Shown here: one piece after another, positions 1 to 10,074 of the stretch | Numbering within the stretch: the first letter of the stretch is position 1 | How the letters are laid out: every line of letters starts with the position of its first letter | Assembly (NCBI RefSeq): GCF_036967205.1 | Contig: NZ_CP146022.1 | Span: 3,906,001 to 3,970,000 of the forward strand | Direction: 5' to 3' | DNA length: 64,000 nt | From: Streptomyces sp. Q6 | GTDB taxonomy: Bacteria > Actinomycetota > Actinomycetes > Streptomycetales > Streptomycetaceae | Made by a program: the position numbers and the translations under genes | The notes under the pieces: model-generated | Database searches by the model: none | What the model was told of the DNA's origin: nothing | Seen by the model: only the letters and a program-made list of their open reading frames with translations

Positions 1-710
1 TTGTACTGCTCCAGGGCGCGCGTCAGGTTGGTGGCGCGGGCGACGGGCGTACGGGCGGCGGCGCCGGCGGACGTCTTCCAGGCACCGGCGGTCATGCCGG
101 CCGCGCGCCGCTCGGGCACGACGACGCCGTGGCCGCCGAAGGCGGAGACGGAGCGGACGACGGCGCCGAGGTTGCGCGGGTCCGTCACGCCGTCCAGGGC
201 GACGATCAGCGGGTCCTCACCGGCGTCGTACGCGGCGGCGGCGAGGTCCTCCGGGAACGCGTACTCGTACGGCGGGACCTGGAGGACGAGGCCCTGGTGG
301 TTGAGGCCGTTGGTCATGCGGTCGAGCTCGGGGCGGGGGGCCTCCATGAGGTGGATGCCGCCGCGCTCACCGGCGAGCTGGAGCGCTTCGCGCACCCGCT
401 CGTCGTTGTCGATGAACTGCTGCACGTACAGGGTCGTGGCGGGCACGCCCTCGCGCAGCGCCTCGACGACCGGGTTGCGGCCGACGACCATCTCGGAGGT
501 GGCCTTGCCGCGCGGGCCGCCGCTGCGGCTGGTGGGACGGCCCTGGGCGCGCTTGGCCTGGGCGGTGGCGATGCGGTTCTTCTTGTGCTTCTTGCGCATC
601 TCGGCGGGCGGCGTCGGACCGCGCCCTTCGAGACCCTTGCGCCGCTGGCCGCCACTGCCGACCTGCGCGCCCTTCTTGCCGGACATGCGGCGGTTGTTGT
701 TGGCGGCCAT
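1..710 (-). CDS. rlmB: 23S rRNA 2'-O-methyltransferase RlmB/TrmH family (3' end outside window)
   Basis: This is a SpoU/TrmH-family enzyme predicted to 2'-O-methylate guanosine 2251 of 23S rRNA with SAM. The visible 236 residues begin with a long basic Gly/Lys/Arg-rich extension (residues 1-72), common in actinobacterial members. A SpoU substrate-binding domain follows (about 74-150, starting at the [11 protein letters not shown] motif), then the start of the knotted SPOUT domain with the [11 protein letters not shown] motif (Asn about 180). The catalytic C-terminus lies beyond the window edge. The start is ATG at 710; a second ATG at 686 (MSGKKG) would remove 8 residues. It lies 82 bp downstream of cysS in the same direction, a classic actinobacterial pairing, but a hairpin separates them. 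Confidence 0.93.
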   Translation of the reverse strand, partial: MAANNNRRMSGKKGAQVGSGGQRRKGLEGRGPTPPAEMRKKHKKNRIATAQAKRAQGRPTSRSGGPRGKATSEMVVGRNPVVEALREGVPATTLYVQQFIDNDERVREALQLAGERGGIHLMEAPRPELDRMTNGLNHQGLVLQVPPYEYAFPEDLAAAAYDAGEDPLIVALDGVTDPRNLGAVVRSVSAFGGHGVVVPERRAAGMTAGAWKTSAGAAARTPVARATNLTRALEQY

Positions 711-752
711 GACCTACCTGTCTCTTACGTGAATGTGTGTACGTCTATGAAG

Positions 753-780
753 TGTGCCGCCCGGACAGCCGGGCGGCACA
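753..780. terminator. Perfect hairpin between cysS and rlmB
   Basis: There is a 12-bp perfect stem (753-764 with 769-780) and a 4-nt loop (ACAG) directly after the cysS stop. No long T-run follows, so it could be an intrinsic terminator, an attenuator or an mRNA-stabilising hairpin between the two genes. Confidence 0.6.
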
Positions 781-792
781 TTTACCGAGGTG

Positions 793-2196
793 TCAGCGCG
801 GACCGAGCGTCCAGCGCGGACCGCTCGGGCTGTCCTCGATGACGAGCCCGGACTGGCCGAGCTGGTCGCGGATGGCGTCGGCGGTGGCCCAGTCCTTGCG
901 GGCACGGGCCGACTCGCGCTGGTCGAGCACGAGCCGTACGAGGCTGTCGACGACGCCGTGCAGGTCCTCGGTGCCGCTGTCGGCCGCTCCGGCCCAGTGC
1001 GGGTCGAGCGGGTCCAGACCGAGGACCCCGAGCATGGCACGCACCTCGGCGAGGCGGGCGACGGCGGCTTCCTTGTCGTCGGCGGCGAGGGCGGAGTTCC
1101 CCTGCCGGACGGCGGTGTGCACGATCGCGAGGGCCTGCGGGACCCCGAGGTCGTCGTCCATGGCCTCGGCGAACGCCGGGGGCACCTCGTCGGCCGGGGC
1201 GACGGTGCCGCCCGCCAGCTCGGTGACCCGCTGCACGAAGCCCTCGATCCGCGCGAACGCGGACTCAGCCTCGCGCAGCGCGGCCTCGCTGTACTCGATG
1301 GTGGAGCGGTAGTGCGGGGTGCCGAGGTAGTAGCGGAGCACGATCGGCCGCCAGTGCTTGACCATCTCGCTCACGAGGACCGAGTTGCCCAGCGACTTCG
1401 ACATCTTCTCGCCGCTCATGGTGACCCACGAGTTGTGCACCCAGTACCGGGCGAAGTCGTCGCCGTAGGCCTTGGCTTGCGCGATCTCGTTGTCGTGGTG
1501 CGGGAAGATCAGGTCGATCCCGCCCCCGTGGATGTCGAAGGCGGAGCCCAGGTACTTGTGGGCCATGGCCGAGCACTCCAGGTGCCAGCCGGGACGGCCG
1601 CGTCCCCACGGCGTCTCCCAGTTGGGCTCGCCGGGCTTCGCGGCCTTCCACATGGCGAAGTCCCGCGGGTCGCGCTTGCCGGTCTCGCCCTCGCCGGACG
1701 GCTGGAGCAGGTTGTCCAGCTCCTGGTTCGACAGTTCGAGGTACCCGGGGAAGGACCGCACGTCGAAGTAGACGTTCCCGTCGGCCTCGTACGCGTGCCC
1801 GCGCTCGATGAGGCCGCGCATCATCTCGACCATCTCGGTGACGTGCCCGGTCGCCCGCGGCTCGTACGTGGGCGGCAGGCAACCGAGCGCGCTGTAGGCG
1901 TCGTTGAACGCCCGCTCGTTCTCGTACCCGATCGACCACCAGGGCCGGTTCTGCTCGGCGGACTTCTTGATGATCTTGTCGTCGATGTCCGTCACGTTCC
2001 GCACGAACGTGACGTCGTAGCCGCGGTACGTGAACCAGCGGCGCATGATGTCGAAGTTCAGCCCCGACCGGATGTGCCCGATGTGCGGGGCCGCCTGGAC
2101 GGTAGCGCCACACAGGTAGATCGAGACGCAGCCCGGCATGAGGGGCTCGAAGTCACGAATCTGCCGGGCGCTGGTGTCGTACAGGCGAATAGTCAC
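793..2196 (-). CDS. cysS: Cysteinyl-tRNA synthetase
   Basis: This class I aminoacyl-tRNA synthetase charges tRNA-Cys in the cytoplasm. The predicted 467 residues match the usual family length. The zinc-binding Cys29 is in YLCG, the HIGH signature (PHIGH) is at about 38-41, a conserved Cys/His zinc environment lies near WHLECSAM, and the KMSKS loop (EKMSKSLGN) is near residue 265. The GTG start at 2196 gives the N-terminus MTIRLYDT, conserved in Streptomyces. An upstream in-frame ATG would add a non-conserved Arg/Gly-rich extension. GGAGG sits very close to this GTG, so spacing is unusually tight. rlmB follows downstream. Confidence 0.97.
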   Translation of the reverse strand: MTIRLYDTSARQIRDFEPLMPGCVSIYLCGATVQAAPHIGHIRSGLNFDIMRRWFTYRGYDVTFVRNVTDIDDKIIKKSAEQNRPWWSIGYENERAFNDAYSALGCLPPTYEPRATGHVTEMVEMMRGLIERGHAYEADGNVYFDVRSFPGYLELSNQELDNLLQPSGEGETGKRDPRDFAMWKAAKPGEPNWETPWGRGRPGWHLECSAMAHKYLGSAFDIHGGGIDLIFPHHDNEIAQAKAYGDDFARYWVHNSWVTMSGEKMSKSLGNSVLVSEMVKHWRPIVLRYYLGTPHYRSTIEYSEAALREAESAFARIEGFVQRVTELAGGTVAPADEVPPAFAEAMDDDLGVPQALAIVHTAVRQGNSALAADDKEAAVARLAEVRAMLGVLGLDPLDPHWAGAADSGTEDLHGVVDSLVRLVLDQRESARARKDWATADAIRDQLGQSGLVIEDSPSGPRWTLGPR

Positions 2197-2242
2197 CCCT
2201 CCAGGGTAGTGGGCCCGGAGGAGTGCCATGGGCCGATGCCCC

Positions 2243-2647
2243 TCAGATCCGCCCGACCACCTTGCGCGCCCGCACCCGCACCACCACACGCTCGGCGTCC
2301 TGCCCCGACGCGGGGTTGAAGTCCGCGTACTTCTTGCCGGTGTACTTCACGGACAGTTCGTCGATGAGTTCCTGGCCGCCCTCCGTCGTGATCTCGGCGT
2401 TGCCGCGGATCTCGGCGTAGGCGTACGGGTTGTCGGCGGGCTGGACCAGGACCGTCACGCGCGGGTCGCGGCTCAGGTTCTTCTCCTTCTGGCGGCCCAC
2501 GGTCGTGGAGAACAGGACGTCCTCGCCGTCGCGCTTGACCCACACCGGGGAGACCTGGGGGCTCCCGTCGGGCTGGATCGTGGCGACCGCGATGAAGACG
2601 GTGCTGTCGAGCAGCGCCTTGAGCTCGTCGGACAGCTGGGCGGACAT
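2243..2647 (-). CDS. PPOX-class F420-dependent oxidoreductase-like protein
   Basis: This 134-residue split-barrel flavin/F420-binding protein belongs to the pyridoxamine 5'-phosphate oxidase superfamily. The beta-barrel core is visible as FIAVATIQPDGSPQVSPVW (about 17-35), followed by the DGEDVLFSTT strand and the RDPRVTVLV segment. Small actinobacterial members of this type are usually assigned to the F420H2-dependent reductase (FDOR-B) group, but substrates cannot be inferred. It lies about 45 bp upstream of cysS, co-directional, after the ABC transporter operon. A second PPOX protein is at 42461-42910; the two share only the fold. Confidence 0.85.
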   Translation of the reverse strand: MSAQLSDELKALLDSTVFIAVATIQPDGSPQVSPVWVKRDGEDVLFSTTVGRQKEKNLSRDPRVTVLVQPADNPYAYAEIRGNAEITTEGGQELIDELSVKYTGKKYADFNPASGQDAERVVVRVRARKVVGRI

Positions 2648-2782
2648 GGCCTCACTCCTTTGCGCAGGACTTCACGGGTGAACTTCACAGGGGGGACTTC
2701 ACGTGCGTCGGTTGACGCGTACCCGATCCTGCGGGAAGACATCGGCCCGTGCCCGTATTTCGGCCTCCGCTTCACACGGGTG

Positions 2783-4479
2783 TCACCGGCCGCGCCGGGC
2801 CGGGGCCGACCCGGCCAGCACCACCACCGCACCCACCGCCGCCAGCGCCGCCGCGGGTACGAGGACGGACCACGGCGCCCGCTCCGCGTACGGCAGGTTC
2901 TCCATCAGGAGCCGCCCCCACTCGGGTTCGGGCGGCTGCGTGCCCAGGCCCAGGAAGCTCAGCGAGGCCAGCGCCAGCGTCGTCGGCGCGAGCCGCAGCG
3001 CCGCGTGCCGCGCGACCGGGGGCAGCACCCCGCCCAGCACGTGGTGGCGCAGGACGTGCCACCGTCCGGCCCCGTGCACGAGCGCGGCCTCCACATGCCC
3101 CGAGGCCCGCTCGGTCTCGGCCAGCGCGGCGGTGTGCGCGGCGAGCGGCGCCCACCCGACCGCGGCGACGGCCACGGCGGCGCCCGCCGTGCCCGCGCCG
3201 AACAACCCGGTGACCAGCAGTCCGGCCAGGATCGCGGGCAGCGCGTTGGCGACCTCGGTGACGCCCGTCGCCCAGCGGGTGAGCCCGAGCGCGACCCCGG
3301 CGACGAAGCAGCCCGCGCAGACCGCGGCGGCCACGGCGAGCGTGCGCAGCGCCCCGTGCCCGAGCCGCGCGAGCACATCGCGTCCGAGCGCGTCGGTGCC
3401 GAAGGGATGCGTCCAGGACGGTGCGGCGAGCCGGGCCCCGAGGTCGACGGAGAGCGGGTCCCGGGTGAGCCCCCACACCACGATCGCCAGGAGCACCGCG
3501 GCCGTCGCCCCCGCCGCGTACAGCCGGGCGGGCCCGCCCCGCGCGCCCGCGCGAGCCCCGGCAGCGCGCCCGCCTTCAGGGCGGGGCCCAGCAGCCGTCG
3601 CCGTACCAGAGCGACGACCACGGCGGCCGCCGCTCCCAGGGCGAGCAGGACGAGGAGGCAGCCCTGGAGCAGCGGCAGGTCCAGGTCGAGCGCCGCGGCG
3701 ACCGCCGTTCCGCCGAGGCCCGGGATCGCGAAGACCGCTTCGACGGCGGCCGCGGCCCCGGTGAGACCGACCACGGTGAGGCCCGCCTGCGGCAGCACCG
3801 CGGGCAGCGCGCGCCGCGCCGCGTGCCGGGCGACGCGGGAGCGGGGCATGCCGTTGGCCCGCCAGGTCCGTACCCAGGGTTCGGCGAAGGCGGCGGGCAG
3901 CGCGTCCTGGCCGAGCCGCCCGAGGACGGCACCGGCCGGGATGCCGAGCGCGAGCGCGGGCAGCACGGCGGAGGCGGGCGAGGCCCAGCCCTGGGCCGGG
4001 AACCAGCCGGCCCGCGCGGCGAACACCGTCGCGAGGACCGAGGCGAGGAGGAACTCGGGCAGCGCCGCGAGCACCCCGGCGCCCGCCCCGGCCACCGGCT
4101 CGGGCCGGGCCCGGCGCAGCGTCGGCACGCACAGCGCGACGGCCACGAGGACCGCGACGACCATCGCGTACGTCATGAGCGAGAGGGACACCCCGAACGC
4201 GGCCGCGACGTCCGGGCCGACGTCGGCGCCCGTCACCCAGGACGTGCCCGGGTCACCGTGCGCGATCCCCCGCACCCATTGCCCGAGGAACGTGAAGGGG
4301 CCCTCGGCCAGACCGAGCTGCGCCCGCACCTCGGCGAGCTGTCCGGGTGTCGTGGGCGCGTCGCCGTACCGCGCGTGCAGCACGGTGAGCGCCGGATCGG
4401 TCCTGGTCAGCCAGGGCAGCAGCGCCGTCACTACGAGGAGTCCGCCGGCCGCGAGCAGCCGCCCGCACACCACCTTCAT
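2783..4479 (-). pseudogene. ABC importer permease, two permease modules, apparent 1-nt frameshift
   Basis: Two binding-protein-dependent (Dpp/Opp-type) permease modules lie end to end. Module 1 starts at ATG 4479 and runs through a first TM helix, an extracytoplasmic region and the conserved permease loop (GMPRSRVARHAARRALPAV). Module 2 reads on in another frame from about 3540, beginning ARLYAAG, with its own permease loop (GRWHVLRHHVLGGVLPP) and a stop at 2783. Module 2 has no plausible start codon. Adding one G to the GGGG run at 3537-3540 joins the two frames exactly, so the ancestral product is probably one fused double permease of about 565 aa. As written, frame 1 runs on without homology to 2959. 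The start overlaps the solute-binding gene's stop as TGATG, indicating coupling. No ATPase gene is nearby. It could be a genuine pseudogene or a homopolymer sequencing error. Confidence 0.7.
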
Positions 4480-5941
4480 CAGCCGCGTGTCTCCAGACCG
4501 ACGAACTGTCGCTCGTAGGGGTCGAGGACGACCCCGCGCACCCCGGCGCCGACGCCCTGCACATGCTCCTCGTGGACGATCGGGACGGCCGCGTCGGTGC
4601 GCAGGATCGCGGCCTCGGCGACGAGCACGGCCCGCCGCCGCGCGGCCCCTCCCGTCCGGCGGCGTCGCGCACGGCGGCGTCCACGTCCCGGTCGGCCAGC
4701 TGCGCGATGTTGAAACTGCCGCCGCTCGTGAAGTCGGAGGCCAGGTAGGAGACGGGGTCGCCGGTGTCGAGCGCCGTCGAGCGCGACATCAGGAACGCGT
4801 CGTACTCCCCGTCGAGCGCCCCCGCTTCGAGCCGCGCGTAGTCCTTGACGACGAGCCGCACGTCGAACCCGGCCTTCGCCAGCTGCTGCTGGAGCGCGGC
4901 GGCGACCTCGGGCAGCTCGGCCCGGTTGCCGTAGGTGGCGAGCGTGATCCGCCGCCCGCGCGGCTTCGACGCCGACGCCCTTCCCCGGACCGGCGGCCGG
5001 GCGCCGCCGGCCCACGCGAACCCGGGCCCGAGCAGTCCGGTGGCGTGCTCGGCGTACCCCTCGTACACGCTGCGCGCGAGGGCGCTCGCGTCGATGCCCT
5101 CGCGGACCGCGGCCCGCAGCCCGGCGTCCGCGAGCGGCCCGGCGCCGGTGTTCAGGTACAGCGTCGTGGTCCGTACGGTGGCGACCTTGCGGGCCCGCTC
5201 CCCGAGGATCAGCGCCTGGGCGGCGGGCACGAACTCGGCGAGCCCGATCTGGCCCGAACGCAGGGCGTTGGCGCGGGCGTTGTTGTCGGCGACGAACGTC
5301 ACGTCGACGCCGCGCGCCGCGGCCCGCCCGCGCCAGTGCCCGTCGAACCGGTCGAGCGTCGCGGACACCGCCCCGTTCAGCCGCGTGAGCGCGAAGGGCC
5401 CGGTGGCGGTGCCGACCGGGTCGACGGCGCCGTCCTTCCCGTACGCCCTCGGGGAGAAGACGGCGAGGGACGGGTTCGCGAGCCGCGCGGGCAGCAGCGG
5501 ATCGGCGGCGCCGGTCACGATCCGCACCCGTCGCTCCCCGAGCGCCTCGACACCGAGCTCCACGTCGCTGAGCACGCGCGGGGTCACCTCGGCCCGCCCG
5601 GCCCGCCGCAGCGCGTGGACGACGGCGGCGGCGGTGACGTCCCCGCCGTCCTGGAACCGCGCGTCCCGCAGCGTGAACTCCCAGGTGGTGGCGTTCGTAC
5701 GGGACCAGGTCGTGGCCAGCGCCGGGTGGATGCCGCCGTCGGTGTCCATGCGGGTGAGGCCGTCGACGACGGCGAGCCGGCTGAGCAGCAGCCCGTCGTC
5801 GCCGTACGGGGACAGGCCCTGGGTGGGGGCGAAGGCGAGGTCGACGGCGATCCGGCCGCCGCCCGACGTCCCGGTGAACGAGCCGCACGCGCTGGTGAGC
5901 CCGATCCCGGCCGCCGCCAGCAGGAAGCCGCGGCGGCGCAT
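4479..5941 (-). pseudogene. ABC transporter solute-binding lipoprotein (peptide/SBP_bac_5 type), apparent frameshift
   Basis: The product is a lipoprotein of about 487 aa beginning MRRRGFLLAAAG with lipobox LTSAC. It has the SBP_bac_5 layout of oligopeptide/nickel binding proteins: a segment GLSPYGDDGLLLSRLAVVDG, then ATTWEFTLRDARFQDGGDVTA (the W-x-F-L-R-x-x-x-F-x-D-G family signature), then the long ligand-domain core. At the GGGG run 4646-4649 the frame is lost. Inserting one G restores the C-terminus (ILRTDAAVPIVHEEHV to LETRG) and places the stop on the permease start (TGATG at 4479-4481). The upstream GNAT stop also overlaps this start as TGATG at 5941, so the three genes are one tightly coupled operon. 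The gene is either inactivated or carries a single-base assembly error. Confidence 0.75.
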
Positions 5942-6504
5942 CAGGCGACGGACGCGGGAACCGGTGCGGGCAGCGGCAGTTCGAAGTGGACGATGCCCTG
6001 TCCGCCGCCGGGCAGCTCCCGCTCGTCGCAGACCTCGTGGGCGATCGACCGCCAGAACGGCTCGGCCCCGGGCACGGCCGGATCGGTGTGCAGGTACAGC
6101 ACCTCGTACCCGCCGACGCGGGCCGCGAAGTCGGTCAACTCCCGTACGAGCGCCCGCGCGAGGCCGTGCCTGCGGTGTGCGGGCCGTACGTAGATCCGGC
6201 ACAGCTGGGCGGTGCTGCCGGACGGGAAGCGGTCGGCGACCCACCGCGGGTTGGGCGGGGCGGCGGGACCCCGGTCGCGCACGCCGCCGGTCGCGACGAT
6301 CTCGCCGCTCGCGCGGTGCTCGGCGACGAGCAGGGTGCGGCGCTCGGGGCGCAGGTAGTGGGCGGCCGGGTCGATGATGTCGGCGTGCCAGCGCGGCACG
6401 TACCCCGACCGCAGGTCGCCGTAGACGGTGTCCAGCATGACGGCGCGGGCCCCGTCCACGTCGCCGTCACCGGCCACGCGGATCTCGTACTCACCGACCA
6501 CCAT
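5941..6504 (-). CDS. GNAT family N-acetyltransferase
   Basis: This 187-residue GCN5-related acetyltransferase has strands beta-1/2 at EYEIRVAGDGDVDGARAV, the motif-A acetyl-CoA pyrophosphate loop RPAHRRHGLARALV (about 108-122), preceded by AQLCRIYV, and a late EVLYLHTDP strand. The acceptor is unknown. Its TGA overlaps the ATG of the solute-binding gene (TGATG), so it heads the ABC importer operon and may modify an imported substrate; that is inference. Confidence 0.85.
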   Translation of the reverse strand: MVVGEYEIRVAGDGDVDGARAVMLDTVYGDLRSGYVPRWHADIIDPAAHYLRPERRTLLVAEHRASGEIVATGGVRDRGPAAPPNPRWVADRFPSGSTAQLCRIYVRPAHRRHGLARALVRELTDFAARVGGYEVLYLHTDPAVPGAEPFWRSIAHEVCDERELPGGGQGIVHFELPLPAPVPASVA

Positions 6505-6657
6505 CAGCTGCCGCCGCCTTCACCACCACCGGACACGTGCCTGCCCATGCTAACTGCAAGCCATGTGCAATAAGCCGGGAGGCCGGTCCGCGCCCCAGGT
6601 CAGCCGCCCTGAAGCGGCTGCCTGGTCAGCGCCTGGTCAGCGTCAGGTCAGCGCCGG

Positions 6658-7155
6658 TCAGCCGTCCGTCCGCACGACCAGCGCGGTCGCGATCGCCATC
6701 AGGCCCTCGTCGCGCCCGGGGAACCCGAGCCCGTCGGTCGTGGCGCCCGAGACCGACACCGGGGCTCCGGCGGCCTCCGACAGGACCTTCTGCGCCTCGT
6801 CCCGCCGCTTGCCGATCTTGGGCCGGGGGCCCACGACCTGCACGGCCACGTTGCCGATCTCGAACCCGGCGTCGCGCACGATCCGCGCGGCCTCGGTGAG
6901 CAGCGTCAGCCCGCTCGCCCCCGACCACTCGGGCCGCCCGGTACCGAAGTGCTGCCCGAGGTCACCGAGCCCGGCGGCGGAGAACAGGGCGTTGCACGCC
7001 GCGTGGGCGACGACATCGGCGTCGGAGTGCCCGGCGAGCCCGGGGCCCTGGCCCTCCCACTTGAGCCCGGCGCACCACAGCTCGCGCCCGTCCTCGAAGG
7101 CATGGATGTCGGTCCCGATGCCGACCTGCGGCAACGGCATGCGGTCAGAACCCAT
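6658..7155 (-). CDS. ispF: 2-C-methyl-D-erythritol 2,4-cyclodiphosphate synthase
   Basis: This enzyme cyclises CDP-ME 2-phosphate to MEcPP in the non-mevalonate isoprenoid pathway. At 165 residues it has the expected length. The divalent-metal residues are in GTDIHAF (Asp and His, about 13-19) and [12 protein letters not shown] (His about 46). The C-terminal part contains the [13 protein letters not shown] loop. ATG 7155 is preceded by AGGAGG at good spacing and overlaps the end of ispD by 11 nt, so translation is probably coupled. The alternative MPLPQV start at 7140 lacks a good ribosome site. Confidence 0.97.
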   Translation of the reverse strand: MGSDRMPLPQVGIGTDIHAFEDGRELWCAGLKWEGQGPGLAGHSDADVVAHAACNALFSAAGLGDLGQHFGTGRPEWSGASGLTLLTEAARIVRDAGFEIGNVAVQVVGPRPKIGKRRDEAQKVLSEAAGAPVSVSGATTDGLGFPGRDEGLMAIATALVVRTDG

Positions 7156-7894
7156 CGTTGGCCCTCCTGCGGGCGAGCACGGCCTCGGCGAGCACCAGGT
7201 CGAGCGGCCGGGTCACCTTGAACGCCTCTTCGTGACCGGGCACGAGGACGACCTGGAGCCCCAGCTTCTCGACCATGCTCGCGTCGTCGGTCACGTCGTC
7301 GGTGACGGCCTCGTGGGCCCGCACCAGCGTCGCGCGGTCGAAGCCCTGCGGCGTCTGCACGGCGCGCAGCCGGGCCCGCGAGGGCGTCGCGACGACGGGC
7401 TCCGGCGAGCCGTCGGTGCTCGGCACGACCTCCTTGACCGTGTCGGCGAGCGGCAGCGCCGGCACCACGGCCACAGCCCCGTCCCGGACGGCCTCGATGA
7501 CCGCGTCGACCGTGTCGACCGGCACCAGCGGGCGGGCGGCGTCGTGCACGAGCACGATGTCGATCCCGTCCGGCACCGCGTCGAGCCCGATCTTCACGGA
7601 CTCCTGGCGGGACTCGCCGCCGGGCACGACGACGAAGTCGGTGCGCTCGGGCAGCGCGTGATCGGCGAGCAGGCTCTTCACCTCGGCGGCCCCTTCGGGC
7701 GGTGCGACGACCACCACGAGGGAGACGGAGCGGGAGGCGGCCATCGCACGGACGGCGTGGACCAGCATCGGAATGCCGCTGAGCGCACGGAGCGCTTTGG
7801 GGGCGCCGGGGCCGAGCCGCACGCCCCGTCCGGCGGCCGGGATCACGGCCGCGGTGCGTGCGCCACCGGCAACGGGACGCGTTTCGTCAGACAT
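7145..7894 (-). CDS. ispD: 2-C-methyl-D-erythritol 4-phosphate cytidylyltransferase
   Basis: IspD joins CTP and MEP to give CDP-ME. The 249-residue protein has the nucleotidyltransferase P-loop [16 protein letters not shown] (about 20-36), the [17 protein letters not shown] segment, the DAARPLVP motif (substrate and metal binding) and a late TDDASMVEK segment, all diagnostic. In Streptomyces ispD and ispF lie downstream of carD, as here. The ispF start is inside its 3' end. Confidence 0.97.
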   Translation of the reverse strand: MSDETRPVAGGARTAAVIPAAGRGVRLGPGAPKALRALSGIPMLVHAVRAMAASRSVSLVVVVAPPEGAAEVKSLLADHALPERTDFVVVPGGESRQESVKIGLDAVPDGIDIVLVHDAARPLVPVDTVDAVIEAVRDGAVAVVPALPLADTVKEVVPSTDGSPEPVVATPSRARLRAVQTPQGFDRATLVRAHEAVTDDVTDDASMVEKLGLQVVLVPGHEEAFKVTRPLDLVLAEAVLARRRANDGF

Positions 7895-8127
7895 CGGTTC
7901 CGTTCAGGTTTGTACGCTCGGGAAGGGTGGGTATGGCCACATCGTGCCGGGCGCGACGCCTTGACCGGACCCTTCCGTGACACCGGTCGAGCCAGCTGCC
8001 CGGGCCCGGCACGCCAAGTACCGGGGATGTTCGTGTGTACGGGTACGAAACATGCCGCAGCGCCCGGCGACACCATCAGGGGTCATCGGGCACCACGGCA
8101 TTTATTCATGTTGCGCGGCAGCGCGTA

Positions 8128-8610
8128 TCAGGACGCGAGAACCTCGTCGAGCAGGGCCTCGGCCTTGTCCTCGTTCGTGTTCTCCGCGAGAGCGAGCTCG
8201 CTCACCAGGATCTGGCGAGCCTTGGCGAGCATGCGCTTCTCACCCGCGGACAGTCCGCGCTCGCGCTCCCGACGCCACAGGTCACGTACGACTTCCGCGA
8301 CCTTGATGACATCGCCGGAGGCGAGCTTCTCCAGGTTTGCCTTGTAACGGCGCGACCAGTTCGTGGGCTCCTCGGCGTACGGCGCGCGCAGTACCTCGAA
8401 GACCCGGTCCAGCCCGTCCTGACCGACCACATCACGCACGCCGACGAACTCCGCATTGTCCGCTGGCACACGTACCGTCAGATCGCCCTGGGCGACCTTC
8501 AGCACCAAGTAGGTCTTGTCCACGCCTTTGATCTGGCGAGTTTCGATAGCCTCGATCAGCGCGGCCCCGTGATGGGGATAGACCACGGTGTCGCCAACCT
8601 TGAACGTCAT
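8128..8610 (-). CDS. carD: CarD family RNA-polymerase-binding transcription regulator
   Basis: This 160-residue CarD_CdnL protein binds the RNAP beta subunit and stabilises open complexes at rRNA and other promoters. The N-terminal RNAP-interaction Tudor-like domain ([21 protein letters not shown], about 3-23) is followed by a helical C-terminal DNA-interacting domain with a conserved W ([15 protein letters not shown]). It lies upstream of ispD-ispF in the same direction, separated by 233 bp. Confidence 0.95.
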   Translation of the reverse strand: MTFKVGDTVVYPHHGAALIEAIETRQIKGVDKTYLVLKVAQGDLTVRVPADNAEFVGVRDVVGQDGLDRVFEVLRAPYAEEPTNWSRRYKANLEKLASGDVIKVAEVVRDLWRRERERGLSAGEKRMLAKARQILVSELALAENTNEDKAEALLDEVLAS

Positions 8611-9234
8611 GTGACAGGTACCCCTTCCGTGGCTATCCAGGGTAACACGGAAACGGCGGGTTCTGAATGGCGTTTTCGCAGGTCAGGGCATATCTCGGGG
8701 CTTGACAACAACAACAGGAACGTGCTGCGGAGGGGTCGCGGAAGCGGGTATTCGCAGGTCGGAGCGGCTCTCCGGCGGGGCAGAAACGCGTACGTTACAG
8801 GCGTCTGAACAGCCGCCCAAGGGGTCGAACGTCCCGGTTTGGGCGGTTCGGAGCGAGGAACTTCCGCTGCTCCGTTCGAGGAACCGGAGACTCGTTCGGG
8901 TCGAATCCGGAATTGATCATCGCGAATCCCGGCCCCAGGTGATCGTTTTTCCGTACCGCCCCGCATTCCTTACCGGAAATCCGTACGGGGCGCTGGACAG
9001 CGGTTTTTTGAATGGTGAACGGGATGCCAATGGGGTCGTCGATGACGGTGCGCAGCGCGGGGTACGCGGGGTGTGTGCGACCGTGGCGAAGCGGCGGACC
9101 ACGCTCTAGGGGCGGGTCGGGTGCGGCGGCGCGGGAACGGCTCGGTAACCTAAGGCCGCTGACAGACCCTTAGGACGGCTTTACAACCCCGTGACGCCGT
9201 TCGCTCCGCCCACGTTCTAGGAGTTGCCGCCGCC
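8611..9234. other. 624-bp intergenic region, no supportable gene
   Basis: This region lies between the divergent carD and lipoprotein genes and must carry both promoters. One open frame (8702-9109, plus) has no ribosome site and no recognisable composition or motif, so it is not called. The middle (about 8880-9020) is more AT-rich than the flanking genes. No hairpin or repeat stands out. Confidence 0.5.
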
Positions 9235-9963
9235 GTGAGCAGCAGCCTTCGACGCGGCGCCCTCGCCGCCGCCGCCATCGCGTTCTCGATCGCCTCGCTC
9301 GCCGCGTGCGGTGCCGGCAACAACGCCCAGACACTCGAGGTCAAGCCGGACAACGCCGCGACCTCCGTCGGTGACATCAAGATCCAGAACGCCACCGTCA
9401 TCACCCAGCCCGACCGCACGTCCAAGGGCCCGGCCGTGGTCACCGCGACGCTCTTCAACAACGGCACCGAGGCCCAGACCCTGGACTCGATCACCGTCGA
9501 CGGGGTCGGCAAGACCGCGGAGCTCTCGGACGCCAAGGGCGGCTCGACCATCTCGGTCCCGGCCGGTGGCTCGATCGTCCTGGGCGGCAAAGGCAACGCC
9601 TCCGCCGAGCTGCCGAACAGCCGCACCGCGGTCCTGGACGGCAACGCCCAGGCGATCACCTTCTCGTTCAGCAAGGCCGGCGACGTCAAGATGAAGGCGT
9701 TCGTCGTCCCCGCCGAGAGCTACTTCGAGAAGTGGGGCCCGAGCGAGATGCCGGCCACGCCGAGCGCCTCGGCCTCGGCCACCTCGTCCTCGTCGGCCTC
9801 TCCGTCGGAGTCGGCCGACGGCGCCGCGGGCACGGAGGCCTCCGGCTCGGCCACGCCGGACGCCGACGCGTCGGCGTCGCACTCGGCCGCGGGCACGGAG
9901 GCCTCCGGCTCGGCCACGCCGGACGCCGACGCGTCGGCGTCGCACTCGGCCGCGGGCCACTGA
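9235..9963 (+). CDS. Ser/Ala-rich lipoprotein of unknown function
   Basis: The 242-residue product starts at GTG 9235. It has a basic n-region, an Ala-rich hydrophobic segment and lipobox LAAC (lipidated Cys about 25), so it is probably membrane-anchored and exposed outside. Residues about 35-165 look like a single beta-rich domain (VTATLFNNGTEAQTLDSITVDG). The C-terminal 80 residues are a Ser/Ala/Thr linker containing a perfect 21-residue tandem duplication encoded by a 63-bp direct repeat. It sits between carD and phoP and is convergent with phoP across a strong terminator. A copper-chaperone (PCuAC) origin was considered, but the expected H-x-M metal motif is not seen. Confidence 0.85.
   Translation: MSSSLRRGALAAAAIAFSIASLAACGAGNNAQTLEVKPDNAATSVGDIKIQNATVITQPDRTSKGPAVVTATLFNNGTEAQTLDSITVDGVGKTAELSDAKGGSTISVPAGGSIVLGGKGNASAELPNSRTAVLDGNAQAITFSFSKAGDVKMKAFVVPAESYFEKWGPSEMPATPSASASATSSSSASPSESADGAAGTEASGSATPDADASASHSAAGTEASGSATPDADASASHSAAGH
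9823..9948 (+). repeat. 63-bp tandem duplication inside lipoprotein gene
   Basis: Two in-frame copies (9823-9885 and 9886-9948) encode a unit of 21 residues beginning AAGTEASG and ending ASASHS. They appear nearly identical at the DNA level, pointing to a recent slippage or unequal-crossover duplication. A partial third unit (AAGH) closes the protein. Confidence 0.9.
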
Positions 9964-10003
9964 GCGACGCCCCGTACGAGCTCGTAACGGCCTCGTCAGT
10001 CGT

Positions 10004-10055
10004 GCAACGCCTGAGGGCGGCCTCCCCGGTCGGGGAGGCCGCCCTCAGGCGTTGC
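10004..10055. terminator. 24-bp perfect-stem bidirectional terminator
   Basis: The stem 10004-10027 pairs perfectly with 10032-10055 around a GGTC tetraloop. It lies between the convergent lipoprotein gene and phoP, 19 bp from the phoP stop, and fits bidirectional termination. Confidence 0.85.
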
Positions 10056-10074
10056 GGGAGACCGTGGGTCCGGC

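Noticed and set aside
2228-6193. 1,321-codon open frame on the plus strand
   Set aside because: It lies opposite cysS-side PPOX and the ABC operon. Its composition is Arg/Pro/Gly-rich shadow coding caused by GC-rich third positions, with no motifs.
8702-9109. 135-codon ORF between carD and the lipoprotein gene
   Set aside because: No ribosome site, no codon bias, no recognisable motif; the region is more likely regulatory.
9235-9963. PCuAC copper chaperone identity for the lipoprotein
   Set aside because: The expected H-x-M and Met/His ligand spacing was not found.
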